In this document: positions 11,901 to 22,915 of the stretch, in pieces
How positions within the stretch are numbered: position 1 is the stretch's first letter
How the letters are laid out: the number at the start of each line of letters is the position of its first letter
Source of the DNA: Canna indica
Taxonomy: Eukaryota > Streptophyta > Magnoliopsida > Zingiberales > Cannaceae
Direction of reading: 5' to 3'
Length of the DNA stretch: 64,000 nucleotides
Assembly: GCA_034359265.1 (NCBI GenBank)
Contig: CP136890.1
Coordinates: 1,242,501 to 1,306,500, forward strand
Program-made: the position numbers and the translations under genes
Notes under the pieces: model-generated
Database searches by the model: none
What the model saw: the letters and a program-made list of their open reading frames with translations, nothing else
Told to the model about the DNA's origin: nothing

Positions 11901-12630
11901 GATTGCAGATTTCGGACTGTCAAGGGCTTTCCACAATGATGTCTATTCTCATGTGTCAACAGCAGTGGTTGGTACGCTAGGATATGTCGATCCAGAGTAT
12001 GTTTGCCCTCTGTTCATCTTACTTATATGATGGTTTGAGATTACTGCACTGCATTATATCAGAAAGGCGAAGGTATCAAGAACAAATCACAAGCTAATAT
12101 ACATTGGTATTTTACTATTTAGGTACTATTCCACCTACCAAATCAGTGAGAAGAGCGACGTATATAGCTTTGGTGTGGTTCTCTTGGAGCTCATCACAGC
12201 GAAGCCTCCCATTCGTGCAGATACAGAGAATCCTCATATTGTTCATTGGGTGCGCCAAAAGCTCGCTGAAGGCAACATGGAGGATGTCGTTGATGCAAAG
12301 TTACAGAGGGAGTTTGATGTGAATTCCATCAGGCATGTGGTTAATTTAGCGTTTAAATGCATGGCTCAAACCTCGCACCAGAGACCCACTATGAGCAACA
12401 TCGTAATTGAGCTGAAGGAGAGCTTGGCAATAGAGAGATCTCGAGTGGGGAGTAGCTTCAATTCTGTAATCCCAGGTGATCTCTACGTAGAATCTATTGA
12501 GATTAGTCAGAATAGTGATAGAAGTTTGGGCTTTACTGGAATCCTATTGACTGAAACAGCTGAGGTGAGCAGCCAGAATAATGCTATTGAAATGGAAGAG
12601 TCTGTAGCATTCTTTCCATCAGCTAGTTAA
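6989..12630 (+). CDS. Malectin-like/LRR receptor kinase A1, 5' partial
   Basis: Exons: 6989-7526, 7661-8148, 8394-8535, 8624-8695, 9148-9219, 9551-9628, 9819-9976, 10553-10794, 11224-11350, 11661-11729, 11807-11996, 12123-12630. They join in frame to about 894 residues. Order: malectin-like domain (exons 2-3, from FISIDCG), GDPC motif ([14 protein letters not shown]), two or three LRRs ([19 protein letters not shown]), membrane span ([18 protein letters not shown]), then kinase. The kinase has [28 protein letters not shown] and DPEYY, so it is a potentially active RD kinase. The family sits in the plasma membrane and acts in immunity or symbiosis signalling; the ligand is unknown. Oddities: no visible first exon, a second exon-8 copy, and a LINE-type insert at exon 11. 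It may be a pseudogene at its 5' end. The last 34 codons are longer than in A3. Confidence 0.85.
8842..9030. repeat. Tandem duplication with (TA)n in intron 5 of gene A1
   Basis: The unit gttggttataaacccagaat, then (TA)n, then attggtgaatggattacagg plus tttcttttctcaa, occurs twice in succession. The pseudogene copy at 20110-20200 has it once. The TA run of the second unit (8938-8974) is the longest here. Confidence 0.8.
10261..10421 (+). pseudogene. Second copy of the membrane-span exon (8b) in gene A1, without acceptor
   Basis: It encodes [14 protein letters not shown] followed by a hydrophobic span ([19 protein letters not shown]) and is nearly identical to exon 8 of A3 (43589-43749). It has a good donor (gtatgtg). 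The base triplet before it is CCA instead of TAG, so the splice acceptor is lost. The alternative exon 8a (9819-9976) has intact sites, the same phase and a different tail ([14 protein letters not shown]). A relic of exon 9 start (GATCCATAGACATC, 10115-10147) lies after 8a. The pair therefore marks a partial exon 8-9 duplication, probably an unequal crossover. Confidence 0.7.
11528..11658 (+). mobile_element. Short 5'-truncated LINE-type insertion at the acceptor of A1 exon 11
   Basis: This 131-bp insert has a T-rich body, ends in a tail of the form ttctattcct followed by A9, and contains gttgaatacaag, like the 3' ends of the LINEs at 15360-15400. It is flanked by a perfect 16-bp direct repeat, AGGAAAAACTAGCAGT (11512-11527 and 11659-11674). 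A3 has a single copy of that sequence at 44891. The duplication regenerated the AG acceptor and first 14 exon bases. The new upstream tract is A-rich rather than pyrimidine-rich. Confidence 0.8.
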
Positions 12631-13150
12631 GTATCAGGGTCTCAATACGAACTTTCTATATATGTTGGTTTTCTGATAATGTGGACCTGTTGATGATTGA
12701 AGATAATTATATATGTGATGAATTTGAAAATTATGTGTTTAATTTATCGGGAGTAGTGTTGGTTCTGTCAACTATTAGAACTTTCAGGTTTAAATAAAGG
12801 TTGGAGAACAAAAGTGAGGTTTTTTGGTTGGAGAAGTCAACTTCATTTATGGCGAGACTGCGCAATTTACATTTGAATTTTTTTTTTAATGAATAACACA
12901 AAAATCATGCATTGAATAATACAACAAGGTCCTTCTTTTGTTAATCTAATTTAGCAAAAGAAGACATACAACTTTTAATTTATGGCCGTATGTGATGCTG
13001 ATCTTTTTCTCATCACATGGGATAAAGAGCTATGAAATAAAAGATGAATTTTAAATTTAAATTTTTTATTTAAATTAAGAAAATCAACATTTAAAAATAT
13101 AAAATTAATAATGTATTTCGTATACATCAAATAAAAAATATCTAAGAAAT
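12631..13150 (+). other. 3' flank of gene A1, shared with psi-A2 and A3
   Basis: Sequence starting gtatcagggtctcaatacgaac and continuing to tttcgtatacatcaa (13120) recurs at 20788-21318 and, split by two insertions, at 45862-47768. The latter leads into the 5' region of gene B2, so this is the ancestral spacer. In A1 and psi-A2 LINE-A DNA joins right after tacatcaa. Confidence 0.7.
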
Positions 13151-14715
13151 TTCTAGTTGGAACTCCTTAGGGAGAGGGGATTTCCAATGGCTTGGATAAA
13201 TGGAATCTCGTTACTACTAAGGACGGGCCGGAGAGTCCGCAGTACTAAATGGAGAACCAAGTAAATGGGTCAAAGACAAGAAAGGACTGAGGCAGGGGAA
13301 TCCTCTCTCACCCTATTTGTTCATCCTAGTTTCGGACGTCTTCGCAAGATTAATAGACAGAGCTGAACAAAATGATTTGATTAGGGGTATGAGGATGGGT
13401 GGAGGCCTTGCGGTTTCTCACATGGAGTTTGCTGATGGCTTCGTGGTCTGTACAAGGGGGGACGTCAATGATCTCCTAAATTTGAAATTATTGCTCTCGA
13501 GCTTTGAGATTATGACGGGCTTGAAAGTTAATTTTGATAAAATTGAGGCCGTTCATGTCGGGAGAAGCGAAGAGAAAAGTGCAGAAGCCGTCTAAGATTC
13601 TGGGCTGTAAGAAAGGTAGCTTCTCCTTAAAATATTTGGGTATGCCGCTAAGGGATGGGCATCCCCTTAGGGGAAACTGGAACTGTATTATCGAGAAAAT
13701 AGATAGACGGTTTAGTTCTTGGAAAAATAGATTTCTGTCAAGAGGGGGCCTACTTGTTCTGATAAATAGTGTCTTAAGCTCGATCCCGAGGTATTATTTC
13801 TCAATTTTTAAGACTCCAAAAAGGGTTATACAGGCAATAAATAAAAGACAAAGATTTTTCTTCTGGAAGGGAGGTGCAAAGGGATGCAGAAGCGGATAGC
13901 TGGTGAACTGGGATGATACGACTTTACCTACTAGCTTTGGGGTTGGGGAGTGGGTATAAAAAATTTAGACAAGCATAACTCTGCTCACCTTGGACGCTGG
14001 TGGTGGGAATTAGCTAATGATCGGGACCTCATCTGGGTGGATATTGTGAAATCTAACTACTTTCAAAGGATGAAATGGTTTGACTCTTACGGTTCGACGG
14101 GTTGGTCAATCACGTGGAAGGGCATCCTTCGGGCAAAAGAGCTCTTCGACATAGGATTGGAGAAGAAAATAGAAGATGGTAGGTCGACCAGCTTCTAGAA
14201 GGAAAGATGATGCAGAAATACAAGGTTGGCACAGGGGTTTTCAGATCTGTTCAGAGCTCAGTGATACAAAAATGTAACTGTCGAACAGTGCTTGGACCAC
14301 AATTAAGGGGCATGGAATCTTCATTGGGCATTAGAGGTGGAGGTTGATAGGGTGCGGAAATTCATCAACTTAATTGGATTTCCAGATATATCGAAGGGGT
14401 CGGATAGAAATTGGTGGCGTTGGGAAGCAAAAGGTGAGTTCTCCACAGCGTCAGCCTATGCAAAGTATATGGACTCAAGGGTAAAATAGGAAGCTGCAAG
14501 TCAAATTTGGAAATGCAATATTCCACTGAAATTTAAAATTCACTCGTGGGTCGTATTAAAGAAAAGGCTTCCGACAAAGGGAAGACTTATAAGACACGGA
14601 TCGGTTATGATGGATGACAAGTGTGTTATTTGTACACAAGCTACAGAGGACTAGGAGCACTTGTTGATCAATTGCAACTTCGCTAAGGATGGTTGGATTG
14701 CACTTCTTGTCAAGG
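13150..14715 (+). mobile_element. LINE-A fragment, copy 1 (L1-type reverse transcriptase 3' half)
   Basis: The frames, broken by shifts and stops, show LSPYLFILVSDVFARLID, HMEFADGFVVC (the catalytic YADD box, here FADG with the second Asp lost), LKVNFDKIEAVHVG, LGMPLRDGHPLRG, WKNRFLSRGGLLVLINSV and a zf-RVT-like end (KKRLPTKGRLIRH ... CVICTQATED, then a stop). It is 5' truncated and its 3' end fuses to LINE-B at about 14715. Reverse transcription would be impossible. Confidence 0.85.
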
Positions 14716-15420
14716 CAGCACTTCTTGAGAATATTAAGTTGTCCATCGGTGAAGATATGATTTGTTGGAGGTGGACACTAGACAAGGTATTCTCTACTAA
14801 GTCCCTCTACCGTATACTGAGTTTTCGTGGTTTGGATGACACTTCGCATCACCTTCTTTGGCAAGACAAAATTCCCCCTAAAATTTCAATATTTTGGTGG
14901 ATTTGGGTTCGCAAACGTCTTCTAACACGCGATAGGTTGGCCCGATGGGGAATGAATGTTGACACTACTTGTCTACTTTGCAAGAACGAGGCTGAAACAC
15001 ACGATCACTTATTCAACAAATGTCAGTTCTCTCAAATGTCCTGGATGCACTACCTCAACCAATTGAATATACCTGTCTTTGATTCATCCTGGAACCAAGG
15101 TGATGAGAGATGGAATCAATTCAACTCAGACAATCTGCTAAGGGCCCGAGTCCTCTTGGTTTGGTCGTGGTTCACTTGGGGTGAAAGGAACAGGAGATAT
15201 TTTGAGGGCTCCGAGAAAGGAATTCTGGATCTTACTTATTCAATGTTGTCCTTCATTTGTTCCTACAAGATAATATAGTCTTGGTTGGATTTTGTTCAAT
15301 CTATTTTATTTCTATCTTGTTTTAAATTTTTATCTTATATTTTTTTTCTCTCCTCTCATGTATTCTATTCACACTCATGAATTGAATACAATGCTTTTAT
15401 TCAAAAAGAAAAGAAAAGAA
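14716..15420 (+). mobile_element. LINE-B 3' fragment, copy 1 (zf-RVT domain and A-rich end)
   Basis: This is a different LINE family from LINE-A. The frame ENIKLSIGEDMICWRWTLDK, then HHLLWQDKIPPKISIFWW and CLLCKNEAETHDHLFNKC, is the zinc-binding C-terminal part of L1-like RT proteins. It ends with DLTYSMLSFICSYKII and a stop, followed by a 3' UTR reaching gaattgaatacaatgc and an A-rich end at about 15400. Relative to copy 2 (25380) about 2.4 kb is absent between LINE-A and LINE-B. It keeps the empty site GCTGAAA at 14991-14997 for the element inserted in copy 2. Confidence 0.8.
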
Positions 15421-16155
15421 GGAGATAGTTAACATATTTTGGAACAAGAGAAGGTAACATATACCTGGATCTTTATCTTGTTACACTACTGACTATAAAC
15501 CACCTAGGTAAGTTGGTCAAGTTGTGAAAATGTTGTATTGTTCCACACCATCTCAATTCAATATAGTAGTTCAGGTAAGTACTTATGATTTCTCGTTCAA
15601 CATTCTATCCTTTTAGGTTTTATTTTTTAATTATCCTAAGCAAAATAATATTTTTTCCATCATTTACTTTTAAATTATCAAAGAAAGAAGAACCATATAA
15701 AGCAATTAATGGATATTTGATCACAAAAAACATACTCCACATGTGGCGAATAAGGATAATCAACACCGGCCTTGGAGCAATTGGTTCACGAGCAGGTAAT
15801 ATATTTATTTTAGGAAAGTTTCTTTGAGATGTGATGGATTTATAGAAGTTAAATTCTTCTTTAACTGAGATTCACTTTTCAGATCTGCACTCTTTGAATT
15901 AGCTGTTAAAGTTTCATATTGGCTGAGATTATGATTTAAATAATATTTAAATGAATTGAACAATTCTTCTTATTTGAGCTAGTTTTTGAGATGAAGTTAG
16001 GTTCAATGTTGATTTTCTAATTTGGTATCAGAGTCAGATCTATTGTTAATTGTGGGACATCGGCAGAATTTCACGCTCCAAATATAAATTCTAAGCATAA
16101 TTGATGTGTATTAAAGTCTCACATTAATTAAAATTATAATCTAAATAATATTTAA
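15421..16155 (+). repeat. Spacer repeat before the Harbinger element, copy 1
   Basis: It is shared with 26410-27150 at high identity. It contains a repeated block (tttgagctagtttttgagatgaa followed by ttttctaattt) that also appears after the right Harbinger terminus at 32018-32072. No gene is visible. Confidence 0.6.
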
Positions 16156-17088
16156 TGGTGTATTTGTTTGATGGGATATAGGCATGGGATAAGATATGAT
16201 AAATTTTATCCACCTTTTGATGAAACATAGGATTTTAAATAAGCTGATTTAGACGGGATCTAACTCCTCTTAATATGGGATATAGATGTCTAGAGAGAGG
16301 GGTGGGAATTAAAAATCTCGGAATTAATCTCTTATACCTCGCGTCTGTCTCTCGCATATTTTACACCTTCCGCCGTCTCGCCTCGCTCACGCGTCTCTCG
16401 ATTCCGCCGGCTGTAGGTACATCTCTCCCCTCTCCCTCTCTCTCCCTTCTCTTTCTAAAGAAGAAAAAAATATATTTCTGTCTCTTTGGAACCGTTGCGA
16501 TGGCCGTTTACGGAGCCACGAGGTGTCGAAGGTAGTGGTGAGGCACCACGACCACATCGTCGAGCCGCACTAGTACGGCGAAGGCTCCGCCTTGACGCAA
16601 GCGATGTCAGCACCCACGGTGGCGGTGTGGTCGGTCGTGCGACTGTTCGACAAGCCGCGAGTCTACAAACACTTTGCCAAGAGCTGCAAGTCCTCGTCGG
16701 CGGCAGCGACATGGGTACGTTGCGCGAGGTGCGCATTGTCTCCAGCCTGCCTGCCGGCCGCCACCAACACCGAGCGCCTCGAGCTCCTCGGCGACGAGAA
16801 CAATGGGCTTAGCTTTTAAGTCGTCGACGGGGATCACCCTTCGCCAGCTACTGCTTCGTCACCATGCTTCAAATGGTTTCGATCTTGATAAAAAAAACTT
16901 TGATTTAGCCGTGTAAATGAAGTTTTGATCTATTTTTTACTTTTATTTTATTTTTTATAATAGGTTGTTCAAAGTTGAGTACGAAATAAGTGAAAAGATG
17001 TCAACTTTCAATGTTTCTTTTTTTACTATACTCTCTCATAATACTTTTGGTACAATGGATTTGACCTCAATGATGTGATTGATTTCTT

Positions 17089-17119
<31 letters not shown>

Positions 17120-17248
17120 AGTATTAACATTGTCTTCTGTGAGGTAATTAAAATTTGTGATTGATTTCTTTTTCATATAAATATAAGGATTGACATTGTG
17201 TGGTGATTAAAATTATTTTGCATGTCATGTGATGACAATATTTACATA
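16156..17248 (+). mobile_element. PIF/Harbinger element copy 1, left part only, carrying a PYR/PYL fragment
   Basis: It starts with the terminal sequence TGGTGTATTTGTTTGATGGG after a TAA, as in copy 2 (27151). It runs collinear with copy 2 as far as gatgacaatatttacata (17248), then is replaced by a CACTA end. The transposase part found in copy 2 is absent, so copy 1 is a left-end remnant. Confidence 0.75.
16486..16916 (+). pseudogene. Captured PYR/PYL-type abscisic-acid receptor fragment, copy 1
   Basis: Read with frame changes it shows VSKVVVRHHDHIVEPH, a TAG, then SAPTVAVWSVVRLFDKPRVY, YKHFAKSC, MGTLREVRIVSSLPA, TNTERLEL and VVDGDH. These follow the order and spacing of the START-like ABA receptors of the PYL4-6 type (gate loop SGLPA, latch region with HRLxNY). 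Here the gate reads SSLPA, a TAA interrupts before VVDGDH, and a one-base deletion shifts the RLxNY region. Real receptors bind ABA and inhibit PP2C phosphatases; this copy cannot. It lies between Harbinger terminus and transposase, so it is captured host DNA. The identification is from memory of the family. Confidence 0.8.
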
Positions 17249-18403
17249 CACTACAAGAAAATTTGAATTTATCGACCATAATTTCCGACGAAAAGATGTT
17301 GTCGAAAATTTTCGTTATATTTCCGACCACCCATATCGTCGGAAATAATTACCGACAAAACTTTTCGACCAAAATGTGTCGAAAAAGTATCATATTATTA
17401 TCGACGAATTTTCTATAACAAGCATAATATCTTCAAACAGTATGAGAGGGAGGGAACCATTCGATGTCCATGTGTGAAATGTCATAGAAAAGGGTGCTTG
17501 TTGTCACCGGATGAGGTCCAATACCATTTATATCGATGGGGGTTCAAACCCAACTATTGGTATTGGACTGACCATGGGGAGATTGAACCTGATGAGAACA
17601 ACGAGGTGACACTTCAGAACAATTACAATGCCGAAAGTGCACCAAATGTTGAACATCCCTTGCATAGATATAGGGATATGGTTTTAGATGTAGCTAGGCA
17701 AGAGCATGGGCAAGCATTCAGGGATTATGAGAATGACACAGTCGATCAACAGTCTAATGAAGAACTGCCAAATGCCGATGCTCAACAATTTTATGACTTG
17801 TTGTCGGAGTATAACAAACCATTATATGCGGGTTGTGAGCATCACTCTCCATTATCTGTGGCAGTTAGGATGATGAGTACTAAATCCGACTATAACATCC
17901 CTCAAGAAGCCATTACTGAGATTTTGCAGTTATGGTCAGATACTATTCCGTCTGCCCAAAACTTTCCAAAAACATATTATGATGCCAAAAAGCTAGTGTC
18001 AAGGCTTGGATTGTCTGTAGAAAGAATAGACTGTTGCGTTAATGGTTGCATGCTATATTATAAAGATGATGCCAACGCAAGAGATTGCAAGTTTTGTCAT
18101 GCTCCTAGATATAAAAGATCTACTATTGGGAGAGTTCAGGCTAAAGAAGTGCCAGTGAAGAGAATGCACTACTTGCCTCTAATACCTAGGTTGAAGAGGC
18201 TTTACGCCTCAATGAGTACAGCACCACATATGAGATGGCATTACGAGAATCGTAGACCTAGGGGTGTTATGTGTCATCCGTCAGATGGCAATGCTTGGAA
18301 AGGGTTTGATCATGGCCTCAGTACATTTTTTGGAATTGATCTTGTGATCCATCACAAATACATACACTTGATTAAAGTTTGTGAAGTTTTATTTATATCT
18401 TGA
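17249..18403 (+). mobile_element. CACTA (En/Spm) element, left end and TNP2-like transposase N-terminal part
   Basis: It begins with the CACTA terminus CACTACAAGAAAATTTGAAT, followed by sub-terminal repeats of the form TTTCCGACGAAAA. From about 17430 a frame reads IRCPCVKCHRKGCLLSPDEV (transposase-associated zinc domain) and, at 17474-18310, LYAGCEHHSPLSVAVRMM, YDAKKLVSRLGL, CKFCHAPRY and GVMCHPSDGNAWKGFDH, typical of TNP2. Homology ends after this; the DDE part and a right CACTA end are not seen. It is a truncated copy inserted after tttacata of the Harbinger copy. Confidence 0.85.
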
Positions 18404-19351
18404 TGCAGTCTTCTGAAATTTTTTGTTCTAATCTATTAAAGCTTTCATTAATTGATTATGTCATGATTGATTGATTGTAATTAACTACTGTTTAATTTGT
18501 TGTCCAGTATAATTACTTGCTGATGTTGTTTTGAATGGTTAATTCCTTCCAGAGGTTTTTGGGATGAATTAAACCAACTATATATATATATATATATGTG
18601 CATATTAAACTATTAAAATTTTAACTATATAAAGTGCTTTCTAGTTAGCTTAATTATCCAAAAACATGCATGACCTCTTTCTTCCTACTTTCTAGGGTTA
18701 CAACTAATTAAGAGCATCAAACCAAATAATTCAAACATGTCTTATATATCAGACATTAAAATATTGTTGGCAGTTTTTTATTGTCTAAGGTGTTATATAC
18801 TTTTTCTAATTGTAGCTAAATATATAGTTATGTGGTATACAATTAACAATAATTTACACAAATTAATCTACTAGATATATTGATTTCATTATTAAGGTAG
18901 ATATACAGATCAATTCAAGCAATCTGTGATTAAATTCATAACTGCAAAAGAACCTGCAAAAAGATAAAGCAGATGGATGATAAAAGAGCTCATCTCATGT
19001 ATGTTCAACTTTTAAGTTTTAACTGCTACTTAAGTAATTAAACTCTCTCTGTAATCTTTACATCTATCATTCTTATATCTACTTTAATAAAGGTTAATTT
19101 GCGCATGCACCTAGGGGTGGCACTTTATTAAAGGATTGGCATCAAATACCTGAATTTTCACTCCAGACTTGCAAAGAAGTATAGGATAGCAAAGCTACGC
19201 GGAATTCAATTTAGCTGAAAGTAGAGCTATCTACCACAGCAAGCCGGGACTCCGCCGACAAGCTCGCCGTCGAGGAAGGCACAACCACTTTGTTTCAGAA
19301 CACCAATGGCAGCAACGGGCTTCTTCGCGGTGAGGAGGGCGAAGAAGAGGG
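18404..19351. other. AT-rich spacer with a small GC-rich patch, no gene recognised
   Basis: From 18404 to 19190 there are AT-rich sequence and a (TA)n run (about 18579-18597). The 19240-19350 patch (ccgggactccgccgac ...) is GC-rich and joins malectin exon sequence abruptly at about 19352, so it looks like foreign filler at a breakpoint. Confidence 0.5.
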
Positions 19352-20787
19352 CGGTACGAATGGGCCATAAATTCTTCGGGCCTGTCCAGCCTTCCTCCAA
19401 TCCTCAACGCGCTCGAACTCTTCACTCCCATGTATCTCACCAACGTGTCGACCGACACTAGAGACGGTACGTTTCAATATCCAGCATCAATTGCGCTAGG
19501 GTTTACGTTGTTATCCCCATGACTGTACTGTAAGCAGAAGAAAGGAGGTATTTCTTTCTGGGGCTTGCTCTCGCTTGGCATATGTTTCCTTATTTTTGCC
19601 TCACGCCTCAAATTAATTACACTTTGCTAAATATTATACTACATCACCGTTCTGATATCTGTCTTCTACAGTAAATGCCATTACCTCCATCAAGGAGCAA
19701 TACCATCTGAAGAGAAATTGGATGGGTGATCCATGTGCTCCAGTAGAGTATGCTTGGGATGGCTTGGATTGTAGCTACACTCCCAATCATTATCCACCAA
19801 GAATCACAAATGTGTGAGTCTTCAAAAGAAAATTGCAGAGAATTGATGTGATGCAAGAAACTTATTTAAAATTCTCATCTCACAAACAAAATATTCTGCA
19901 GAACACTGTCCGCAAGTGAATTGGCTGGTGATATTTCCTCGTCGTTTGCTAATCTCACCGAAATTAAGTACCTGTAAGTTCTAGCAACCTTATTCGTTCT
20001 TCATTTGCTCTCTTCCACTTTGTTCAGTATAATATTGTTGGAATCAAATTCTAATGTTTTTTAAAGAGAGAGCAATATGGTTTCTACTTCTTCTCACATA
20101 CGCTGGTGTGAAGTTGGTTATACACCCAGAATATATAAAATTGGTGAATGGATTACAGGTTTCTTTTCTCAATATACACATATATATATATATATATATA
20201 TATAATTGATTCTATGGGATCTCTCATTTTTTCTTTTGTTCTATGCTTCTTTGAGTTGCTTTCATCATTAGTAGGTGGAAATCTATCATGATTAATTATA
20301 TATTTGGTTTCTTGTTTCAGGAACTTGTCATACAACAACCTAACAGGATCAATACCTGATGCTTTAGGAAATTTGGCATCACTTCAAGTCCTGTAAGAAT
20401 CCATTTGGTGCATGTTAACTTGAGATGATGAAGAATAGGAGGGAAAGGAGAAAAAATAAAGAGAAGAGAAAAGAAAATAGGAAGGAAACATGATTTGTTT
20501 ACTTGTGAGGAAAGGAGGAAAAGAGGCCTATACAAATGGTTCACTCTTGACTTTTCTCCCATTTCCTCTGACTTAATTTTGAGCAGAAAATTTTGGGAGG
20601 AAAAGAAAAAAGGAAAAAAAAAAAGTTTCCTTTCCCTCCTCCCTTCTTTCCTTCCAAGTGAGGATAACCTAGTGATAGAAGTTTGGGCTTTACTGAAATC
20701 CTATTGACTGAAACAAGTGAGATGAGCAGCCAAAATAATACTATTGAAATGGAAGAGTCTGCAGCATTGTTTCCATCAGCTAGTTAA
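19352..20787 (+). pseudogene. Receptor-kinase pseudogene psi-A2, kinase deleted
   Basis: The remnant has the 3' end of malectin exon 3 (19352-19466, [20 protein letters not shown]), exon 4 with GDPC (19672-19813), LRR exon 5 (19902-19973, TLSASELAGDISSS) and LRR exon 6 (20321-20392). Intron 6 then joins, at about 20671, the last 115 bases of exon 13 and the 3' end. Exons 7-12 and nearly all of the kinase are gone. The order and introns match A1, so this is a genomic duplicate, not a retrocopy. It has no start. Confidence 0.85.
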
Positions 20788-21344
20788 GTATCAGAGTCTC
20801 AATACGAACTTTCTATATATGTTGGTTTTCTGACAATGTGGACATGTTGATGATTGAAGATAATTATATATGTGATGAATTTGAAAATTATATGTGTTCT
20901 TTAATTTATTAGGAGTAGTGTTGGTTCTGTCAACTATTAGAACTTTCAGGTTTAAATAAAGGAGGTTGGAGCACAAAAGTGAGATTTTTTGGTTGGAGAA
21001 GTCAACTTCATTTATGGCGAGATTGTGCAATTTACATTTGAATTTTTTTTCTTATGAATAACACAAAAATCATGCATTGAATAATACAACAAGGTCCTTC
21101 TTTTGTTAATCTAATTTAGCAAAAGAAGACAACTTTTAATTTATGGCCGTATGTGATGCTGATCTTTTTCTCATCACATGGGATAAAGAGCTATTTCCAT
21201 CACATGGGATAAAGAGCTATGAAGTAAAAGATGAATTTTAATTTTTAATTTTTTATTTAAATTAAGAAAATCGACATTTAAAAATATAAAATTAATAATG
21301 TATTTCGTATACATCAAATAAAAAATATCTAAGAGATTTCTGAT
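20788..21344 (+). other. 3' flank shared with A1 and A3
   Basis: It matches 12640-13120 closely; a 22-bp stretch around catcacatgggataaagagc is duplicated in tandem (21173-21220). It joins LINE-A after tacatcaaataaaaaat. No gene. Confidence 0.6.
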
Positions 21345-22915
21345 TGGAACTCCTTAGGGAGAGGGGATTTTCAATGGCTTGGATAAATGAAATCTCGTTA
21401 CTACTAAGGACGAGTCGGGGAGTCCACAGTAGTACTGAATGGGGAACCAGGTAAATGGGTCAAAGACAAGAAAGGGCTAAGGCATGGGGACCCTCTCTCA
21501 CCCTATTTGTTCATCCTAGTTACGGACGTCTTCACAAGATTAATAGACAGAGCTGAACAAAATGATTTGATTAGGGGTATGAGGATGGGTGGAGGTATTG
21601 CGGTTTCTCACATGGAGTTTGCTGATGACTTCGTGGTCTTTACAAGGGGGGACGTCAATGATCTTCTAAATTTGAAATTACTGCTCTCGAGCTTTGAGAT
21701 TATGACGGTCTTGAAAGTTAACTTTGGTAAAACTGAGGTCGTTCATGTCGGGAGAAGCGAAGAGAAAAGTGTAGAAGCCGTCAGAGATTCTGGGCTGTAA
21801 GAAAGGTAGCTTCCCCTTCAAATATTTGGGTCTGCCGCTAAGGGATGGGCATCCCCTTAGGGGAGACTGGAACTGTATTATCGAGAAAATAGATAGACGG
21901 CTTAGTTCTTGGAAAAATAGATTTCTATCAAGAGGGGGCCTACTTGTTCTGATAAATAGTGTCTTAAGCTCGATCCCGAGGTATTATTTCTCAATTTTTA
22001 AGGCTCCAAAATGGGTTATATAGGCAATAAATAAAAGACGGAGATTTTTCTTCTGGAAGGAAGGTGCAGAGGGATGCAGAAGTGGAGAGCTGGTGAACTG
22101 GGATGATACAACTTTACCTACTGGCTTTGGGGTTGGGGAGTGGGTATAAAAAATTTAGACAAGCATAACCTTGCTCACCTTGGATGCTGGTGGTGGGAAT
22201 TAGCTAATGATCGGGACCTCATCTGGGTGGATATTGTGAAATCTAACTACTTTCAAAGGATGAAATGGTTTGACTCTTACTGTTCGATGGGTTGGTCAAT
22301 CACGTGGAAGGGCATCCTTCGGGCAAAAGAGCTCTTCGACATAGGATTGGAGAAGAAAATAGAAGATGGTAGGTCGACCAGCTTCTGGAAGGAAAGATGG
22401 TGCAGAAATACAAGGCTGGCACAAGAGTTTTCAGATATGTTCAGAGCTCAGCGATACAAAAATGTAACTGTCGAACAGTGCTTGGACCACAATTTAGGGG
22501 CATGGAATCTTCACTGGGCATTAGAGGTGGAGGTTGATAGGGTGCAAAAATTCTTCAACTTAATTGGATGTCTTGATATATCAGAGGGGTCGGATAGAAA
22601 TTGGTGGCGTTGGGAAGCAAAAGGTAAGTTCTCCACAGCGTCAGCCTATGCAAAGTATATGGACCCGAGGGTAAAATGGGAAGCTGCAAGTCAAATTTAG
22701 AAATGCAATATTCCGCTAAAATTTAAAATCCACTCGTGGATCGTATTAAAGAAAAGGCTTCCGACAAAGGGAAGACTTATAAGACACGGATCGGTTATGG
22801 TGGATGACAAGTGTGTTCTTTGTACACAAGCTACAGAGGACTAGGAGCACCTGTTGATCAATTGCAACTTCGCTAAGGATGGTTGGGTTTCACTTCTTGA
22901 CAAGGCAGACCTAGA
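21345..22915 (+). mobile_element. LINE-A fragment, copy 2
   Basis: It is nearly identical to copy 1 but keeps the RT box as FADD (HMEFADDFVVF) and LSPYLFILVTDVFTRLID. Later frames give LGLPLRDGHPLRGDWN and a long zf-RVT-upstream region (22140-22700). Stops near 21800, 22021 and 22699 (TAG in SQI) inactivate it. It extends to KADLERVV at about 22925, beyond the copy-1 junction. Confidence 0.85.

Noticed and set aside
16455..16837. Minus-strand frames of 76-93 codons
   Set aside because: They are antisense shadows of the PYR/PYL fragment; the same occurs at 27432-27814.
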